From NCBI GenBank assembly GCA_020528935.1, contig JAJDFU010000174.1:1-5108 (forward strand): a stretch of DNA of 5,108 nt, given 5' to 3'. The position numbers and the translations under genes are program-made. Positions 1 through 5,108 of this stretch are shown here, piece by piece (the stretch's first letter is position 1; each line of letters begins with the position of its first letter). The stretch is from Saprospiraceae bacterium (GTDB taxonomy: Bacteria > Bacteroidota > Bacteroidia > Chitinophagales > Saprospiraceae). The notes under the pieces are model-generated. The model was not told where the DNA came from and did no database searches. It saw only the letters and a list, made by a program, of their open reading frames with translations.

Positions 1-81
1 CCAGCGCCAGCGTGGTGTCCGTTCACCCGTGTCAGTGTCGATTCCGCCCACGTCCACCCAGACCTGTTGGCCCTATTGCAG
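1..81 (-). pseudogene. gcvP: Continuation of the gcvP reading frame past the apparent stop (conserved GcvP C-terminal tail)
   Basis: The 27 codons after the TAA at 84-82 keep the gcvP frame to the window edge, broken only by a TAG at 75-73. They read L-Q-stop-G-Q-Q-V-W-V-D-V-G-G-I-D and then T-D-T-G-E-R. From knowledge of the family, GcvP proteins end with a block of the type YLRxxNKFWPSVGRxDxxYGDRN. The two align without gaps: the TAA falls on the Tyr position, and W, VG, ID, G and R coincide. So this is most likely the real end of gcvP with several base errors, or a genuinely decayed tail. Inserting single bases would give other partly matching reads (for example an NRANRFW-like stretch), so base-calling error is my preferred explanation. 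Confidence 0.55.
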
Positions 82-2868
<2,787 letters not shown>

Positions 2869-2876
2869 TTAGTGCG

Positions 2877-2884
2877 CAAAAATA
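2877..2884 (-). promoter_or_regulatory. Candidate Bacteroidota -7 promoter box for gcvP
   Basis: The minus strand reads TATTTTTG, a perfect match to the TAnnTTTG -7 element used by the primary sigma factor of Bacteroidota. Its end lies 8 bases before the first gcvP ATG and 23 before the Met6 ATG, so a transcript starting near 2872 would favour Met6. I see no TTG-type -33 element at the usual spacing: the nearest TTTG, at 2920-2917, is 32 bases upstream, which is too far. The missing -33 element suggests a weak or activator-dependent promoter. Confidence 0.5.
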
Positions 2885-2903
2885 CGACAATTCAGCCGTG
2901 CTT

Positions 2904-2924
2904 TTCGTTCGCTGAGCAAACGAA
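2904..2924 (-). promoter_or_regulatory. 21-bp palindrome upstream of the gcvP promoter, operator candidate
   Basis: Arms TTCGTT (2904-2909) and AACGAA (2919-2924) enclose a symmetric centre, GCTGAGC. As minus-strand RNA it would form a 9-bp stem with one U-G pair and a 3-base loop. No T-run follows, so it is not a terminator. Its centre at 2914 is about 42 bases upstream of the start point inferred from the -7 box, a position typical of activator sites that compensate for a poor -33 element. The regulator is unknown. Confidence 0.3.
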
Positions 2925-2960
2925 GAACAACCGCGGTCTGAGCGGGGTGTAAGGGCAGTG

Positions 2961-3000
2961 TAAAAAACATCCGGCCTTCGCTCCGGCTTCTGCAGGCCGT
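2961..3000 (-). terminator. Probable intrinsic terminator of era
   Basis: Directly after the era stop codon, the minus strand has CGGCCT (2999-2994) pairing with AGGCCG (2977-2972) around a 16-base loop. After a short GATG spacer comes a run of six T (2967-2962). A shorter alternative, CCGG paired with CCGG (2986-2983 with 2974-2971), would be closer to a classical compact stem. It separates era from gcvP, in agreement with gcvP having its own promoter box. Confidence 0.55.
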
Positions 3001-3903
3001 TCACCGGTAGCCAAATCGCTTCAGCATCTCCTCGCGCTCGCGCCAGTCGTCCCGCACCTTCACGTGCAACTCCAGGAAGACTTTGCGCTCCAGCCACTGC
3101 TCCAGGGCCTTGCGGGCTTCGGTGCCCAGCTTTTTGATGGCCGAGCCCCCCTTGCCGATGAGGATCATCTTCTGGGTCTTCCGGGCTACGTAGATCTCGG
3201 CCCGGATGCGCACCAGCGGCTCACCCTGCACCGTTTCCGTTTCCTTGAACGACTCCACCACTACTTCGGCGGAATAGGGAATTTCCTGATGGTATTGCTC
3301 CAGGATCTTTTCGCGTATGATCTCGCTGACGAAGAAGCGCTCCGGCCGGTCGGTGAGCTGGTCCTTGGGGTAGTAGGCCGGCCCCTCCGGCAAATACTCC
3401 AGGATCTTGTCCAGCAGCAGGTCGGTCTGGCTGCGGTGCAGAGCCGAAATGGGTATGGCCTCGGCAAAATCGAGCCGCTGCTGCCACCGGCGCAGCAGGG
3501 CCTCCACCCCGGCCGGCTCGGCCAGATCGATCTTGTTGAGCACCAGGAAGACAGGCACCTCCAGTTGGCGCAACTGCTCCAGGATGGGGTCGTCCTCGGC
3601 ATAGGTCTCCGTCACGTCGGTCACGAACAACATCAGGTCGGCATCTTCAAAGGTGCTGTGCACGAAGCGGTTCATCACTTCCTGCATCTTGTAGGAAGGG
3701 GCCTCGATGTAGCCGGGGGTATCCGAAAAGACGATCTGGAAATCCTCCCCGCTCAGCAGGCCGATGATGCGGTGGCGCGTGGTCTGCGGCTTGGCCGTGA
3801 TAATGCTCATCCGCTCGCCCACCAGGGCGTTCATCAGGGTAGACTTGCCCACATTGGGCCGGCCGATGATGTTGACGAATCCGGAGCGGTGTGGGGAAGG
3901 CAC
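3001..3903 (-). CDS. era: GTPase Era, ribosome-assembly GTP-binding protein
   Basis: Era is a GTPase that binds the 3' end of 16S rRNA and helps mature the 30S subunit. The 300 residues match the family length (E. coli 301). The GTPase domain has all the motifs: P-loop GRPNVGKST (14-22), the switch I segment KPQTTRHRI (38-46), DTPG (61-64), NKID (123-126) and SAL (153-155). The KH RNA-binding domain follows, with MILIGKGGSAIKK around 246-258 and the ending VKVRDDWR...MLKRFGYR. The start is GTG at 3903; it places GFVNIIGRPN at the usual distance from the N-terminus, and no in-frame ATG lies nearby upstream. There is no clear Shine-Dalgarno site, as is common in Bacteroidota. The gene lies 162 bp downstream of the unknown gene on the same strand, with no -7 box seen between them, so a shared transcript is plausible. 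Nothing in it looks damaged. Confidence 0.97.
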   Translation of the reverse strand: MPSPHRSGFVNIIGRPNVGKSTLMNALVGERMSIITAKPQTTRHRIIGLLSGEDFQIVFSDTPGYIEAPSYKMQEVMNRFVHSTFEDADLMLFVTDVTETYAEDDPILEQLRQLEVPVFLVLNKIDLAEPAGVEALLRRWQQRLDFAEAIPISALHRSQTDLLLDKILEYLPEGPAYYPKDQLTDRPERFFVSEIIREKILEQYHQEIPYSAEVVVESFKETETVQGEPLVRIRAEIYVARKTQKMILIGKGGSAIKKLGTEARKALEQWLERKVFLELHVKVRDDWREREEMLKRFGYR

Positions 3904-3972
3904 AGGTATTGCGTTTTGCGGTTGATGGATGGAATGCCTGCCTGCCGGATCTCCCGCTTGGGGTTTTGCCTC

Positions 3973-3996
3973 AGGTTCGGCCGTAAGCCGGAACCT
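3973..3996 (-). other. Hairpin in the era upstream region
   Basis: Arms AGGTT/AACCT (3973-3977, 3992-3996) and CGGC/GCCG (3978-3981, 3987-3990) form nine base pairs with one bulged base (3991) and a 5-base loop. It sits about 70 bases before the era GTG. Neither strand has a T-run after it, so it is not a simple terminator. It could be an RNA processing or stability element in a transcript joining the upstream gene and era, or chance. Confidence 0.3.
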
Positions 3997-4030
3997 CGGC
4001 GTTCATCCGCTATTCCGGCATGCTCGTCTT

Positions 4031-4042
4031 CCATTGTTCCAT
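4031..4042 (-). repeat. Single copy of the ATGGAACARTGG repeat core
   Basis: The minus strand reads ATGGAACAATGG, 11 of 12 bases identical to the core of the tandem repeat at 4725-4756 and in the same orientation. It lies 24 bases past the stop of the unknown gene, so copies flank that gene on both sides. Like the copies upstream, it encodes MEQW in one frame, but here the frame closes after ten codons. Confidence 0.5.
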
Positions 4043-4065
4043 CCCCTTAATATACCCCCTTTTCC

Positions 4066-4752
4066 TCAAATGGGGCGGCCGTTGAGGTAGCGGGTGTCGG
4101 TAGCCAGGATGCCGTCGATGGCCTGGAAGAGGTATTTGGGCTTGTGGGGGCGCCAGTTGACGTTCTGGATGAGGTGGACGAATCCCTGGATGCGGGTGTC
4201 CTGCATCTCGTCCTTGACGTGATCCAGGGTGTTGAGGAAGCAGATCCAGCCGTGTTCTTCGCGTACCTCTTCGTACCACTCTTCGTAGTAGCAGTCGTCG
4301 TCGCCGTGAAAATTGAGCACGTTCTCGCAGATGAGGATGAACTTGGAGATGCCCTCATTGATCAGCGGATCGATGACCTCCCGCTTGAGGTACATGATGT
4401 CGTTGTAGATGGCGTCATTCCACTCGCCGATGAGCTCCAGGATGGCGTAGCCTTCCTCGTAGTCGGCGAAGAGCTGCTTGGCATAAAGGGTTTGCGAGCC
4501 GAAGTCGTCCCACTGCGGGTGGATGAAATAGTTGTAGACTTTCTGCGTGTAGTAGAACTCGTCGTACACCCGCCCGTAGAAAGGCGAGCGCTCGTCGTGA
4601 GCGGAGCTGTAAACGGTCTGCCAGCGCGTGTATGGTTCGATGTCGTGCATAAAGCTCAATGCAAAGATGCCGTCTTTTTCCTGCACGAACGCGTTTGAGC
4701 AGTTAAAGTTGTATCCGGGCTTTTCCACTGTTCCATTGGCCCACTGTTCCAT
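4066..4752 (-). CDS. Uncharacterised protein rich in aromatic and acidic residues
   Basis: I do not recognise a named family. It may belong to a group of conserved hypothetical proteins in Bacteroidota, but I cannot confirm that. From the first ATG it has 228 residues and no signal peptide or membrane segment, so it is probably cytoplasmic. It is rich in Trp, Tyr, Phe, Asp and Glu. An N-terminal part (about 10-95) contains MHDIEPYTRWQTVY (35-48) and YNYFIHPQWDDFG (73-85). A more regular alpha/beta part follows: a strand-like AILELIGEW (103-111), a helix-like stretch to 134, a strand-like KFILICENVLNF (137-148), then an acidic segment, GDDDCYYEEWYEE (150-162). This order loosely recalls STAS-like or SpoIIAA-like folds, which is only an impression. 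The first eight codons lie inside a 16-bp tandem repeat. GTG at 4728, giving a start at (M)EKPGYNFN and 220 residues, may be the true start. It is co-directional with era downstream. Confidence 0.8.
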   Translation of the reverse strand: MEQWANGTVEKPGYNFNCSNAFVQEKDGIFALSFMHDIEPYTRWQTVYSSAHDERSPFYGRVYDEFYYTQKVYNYFIHPQWDDFGSQTLYAKQLFADYEEGYAILELIGEWNDAIYNDIMYLKREVIDPLINEGISKFILICENVLNFHGDDDCYYEEWYEEVREEHGWICFLNTLDHVKDEMQDTRIQGFVHLIQNVNWRPHKPKYLFQAIDGILATDTRYLNGRPI

Positions 4753-4756
4753 TGGT
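4725..4756 (-). repeat. Two tandem copies of a 16-bp unit over the start of the unknown gene
   Basis: The minus strand has ACCAATGGAACAGTGG (4756-4741) followed at once by GCCAATGGAACAGTGG (4740-4725), 15 of 16 bases identical. Each unit supplies an ATG (at 4752 and 4736) and a GTG near its end. As 16 is not a multiple of three, the two ATGs are in different frames: only 4752 is in frame with the gene, as is the GTG at 4728. I recall similar TTCCATTG-type minisatellites from intergenic regions of environmental Bacteroidota, but cannot verify that here. Confidence 0.75.
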
Positions 4757-4770
4757 CCGGATTTGCCGTT

Positions 4771-4781
4771 AATATTTTATA
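4771..4781 (-). promoter_or_regulatory. AT-rich box upstream of the unknown gene, weak promoter candidate
   Basis: The minus strand reads TATAAAATATT in otherwise GC-rich sequence, 19 bases before the first ATG of the unknown gene. It does not match TAnnTTTG, and no clear upstream element accompanies it. It lies just past the hairpin at 4786-4830 and may simply be the AT-rich spacer of the promoter region. Confidence 0.2.
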
Positions 4782-4785
4782 CCCG

Positions 4786-4969
4786 TTGCGAAGTGGTTTG
4801 GGCGTTTTCACTACCCCAAACCCTGCGCAATGGGGAATGCTGATCCATGACGATCCTGCGGATGTCAGGACAGGGTACGAAAGGGGTTGAGAACGATTTC
4901 GTCGTCAGGTACTGTCTTGATTTGCAAATTTCTCCCGGCTCAACACATCCTTCCGTACCCCATTCCCCA
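4786..4969. ncRNA. Candidate structured RNA: hairpin followed by a three-way junction, strand undecided
   Basis: Consecutive and nested inverted repeats fill this gene-free stretch. Hairpin A pairs TTGCG (4786-4790) with CGCAA (4826-4830) and, inside it, GGTTTGGG (4795-4802) with CCCAAACC (4815-4822). Right beside it a closing stem pairs TGGGGAATG (4831-4839) with CATTCCCCA (4961-4969). That stem encloses two arms. One is a short hairpin at 4848-4867: TGAC/GTCA plus ATCC/GGAT, one bulge, 3-base loop. The other is a long arm at 4873-4960: GGGTACG/CGTACCC, AAGG/CCTT (4881-4884, 4949-4952) and GTTGAG/CTCAAC (4886-4891, 4939-4944), with further self-complementarity inside. I recognise no known RNA family. 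On the minus strand it would be a leader for the gene starting at 4752. On the plus strand it would be a free small RNA or lead into sequence beyond the window. The pairings are exact, but function is inferred. Confidence 0.35.
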
Positions 4970-5108
4970 ATCTGAGAGCTTTTTATAGGCGTCAATCCGT
5001 TCATTGTCAAGGTGATTCATCGCCTTTATTATAAAGGAGTAACCCCATACACCGTTTCCCATAAGGAAGAATTATCGATCGAGTTTTGCCCAATTTGTGT
5101 TTACTTAT
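4970..5108. other. Right-hand edge without a convincing gene
   Basis: No confident gene is visible. On the minus strand a 40-codon frame runs from ATG 5062 to TGA 4942-4940, with an internal ATG at 5020 giving MNHLDNERIDAYKK and so on; the AAAGG before that ATG is only a few bases away. On the plus strand the frame is open from 4976 to the window end, with no ATG and only a GTG at 5012. It could be the upstream part of a gene outside the window, but cannot be judged. A 15-bp palindrome, CCTTTAT-T-ATAAAGG, lies at 5023-5037. Confidence 0.3.
5023..5037. repeat. Short perfect palindrome
   Basis: CCTTTAT and ATAAAGG flank a single central T, a 7-bp dyad in AT-rich surroundings. On the minus strand it contains TATAAT and ends three bases before the ATG at 5020; on the plus strand it contains an AAAGGAG that continues just past the dyad and would suit a ribosome binding site, but no ATG follows. 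A protein-binding site is possible; no function can be assigned. Confidence 0.3.

Noticed and set aside
3834..4034. 66-codon minus-strand frame starting at ATG 4034, with AAGGGG eight bases upstream
   Set aside because: It overlaps the start of era by 70 bases in another frame, its translation is Arg/Pro/Ser-rich without domain character, and its apparent ribosome site lies next to the repeat core. Most likely fortuitous.
3064..4050. Open frame of 328 codons on the plus strand opposite era
   Set aside because: It is antisense to a complete era with all GTPase and KH motifs; the translation has no recognisable domain.
4144..4698. Open frame of 184 codons on the plus strand opposite the unknown gene
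   Set aside because: Its Val/Asp/Glu/Leu-rich, low-complexity translation looks like the antisense of an acidic, aromatic-rich protein. The minus-strand frame is longer, has varied composition and is co-directional with era.
4786..4830. Hairpin as an intrinsic terminator
   Set aside because: No T-run follows on the minus strand. Reading plus, the sequence past the stem is TGGGGAATG, also without a T-run.
4786..4969. Known housekeeping RNAs (6S, SRP RNA, tmRNA, RNase P, group II intron domain V)
   Set aside because: I see neither the conserved sequence blocks of these RNAs nor the single long bulged hairpin expected of 6S RNA.
4847..4975. 42-codon plus-strand frame
   Set aside because: Short, no ribosome binding site, no motif, and it coincides with the stems of the candidate RNA.
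4777..5010. 77-codon minus-strand frame upstream of the unknown gene
   Set aside because: It runs across most of the nested inverted repeats, has mixed composition and no recognisable motif. The competing frame at 5062-4940 looks at least as protein-like. Neither is supported as a gene.
4831..5108. Retron non-coding RNA (closing repeats, short hairpin, long hairpin) with a reverse transcriptase downstream on the plus strand
   Set aside because: The order of elements is superficially similar, but the region before the long hairpin holds only one short hairpin. The open plus-strand frame near the edge has no ATG and no reverse-transcriptase motif. Sequence beyond 5108 containing a YxDD reverse transcriptase would revive the idea.

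Overview
The window looks like a piece of chromosome from a member of the Bacteroidota, possibly related to the Saprospiraceae or Lewinella group. This rests on three things: the character of the GcvP and Era proteins, a perfect match to the Bacteroidota -7 promoter box (TAnnTTTG) in front of gcvP, and the lack of strong Shine-Dalgarno sites before the genes. The genus is a guess. All three supported genes lie on the minus strand and fill about 4.4 kb of ordinary, GC-rich coding sequence. No transposase, CRISPR array, tRNA or rRNA is visible.

Layout from right to left, which is the direction of transcription. (1) 5108-4757: about 350 bases with no convincing gene, less GC-rich than the rest. 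It holds an unusual density of nested inverted repeats (4786-4969) that fold on paper into a hairpin next to a three-way junction. This is the best candidate for something undescribed. (2) 4756-4725: two tandem copies of a 16-bp unit that overlap the apparent start of the next gene. (3) 4752-4066: an unrecognised protein of 220-228 residues, rich in aromatic and acidic residues. (4) 4065-3904: a gap with a third copy of the repeat core and a strong hairpin. (5) 3903-3001: era, the ribosome-assembly GTPase, complete, with a GTG start. (6) 3000-2869: a gap with a likely terminator for era, then a palindrome and promoter for gcvP. (7) 2868-82: gcvP, the glycine decarboxylase of the glycine cleavage system, ended by a TAA at 84-82. 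(8) 81-1: sequence in the gcvP frame that still resembles the conserved GcvP C-terminus, so the stop is probably a sequencing error near a contig end or a real late nonsense mutation.

era and the unknown gene may share a transcript: they are 162 bp apart, co-directional, and I see no -7 box between them. gcvP appears to be its own unit, separated by the terminator and served by its own promoter. Era works in 30S ribosome maturation and GcvP in one-carbon metabolism, so their adjacency need not mean a shared function.
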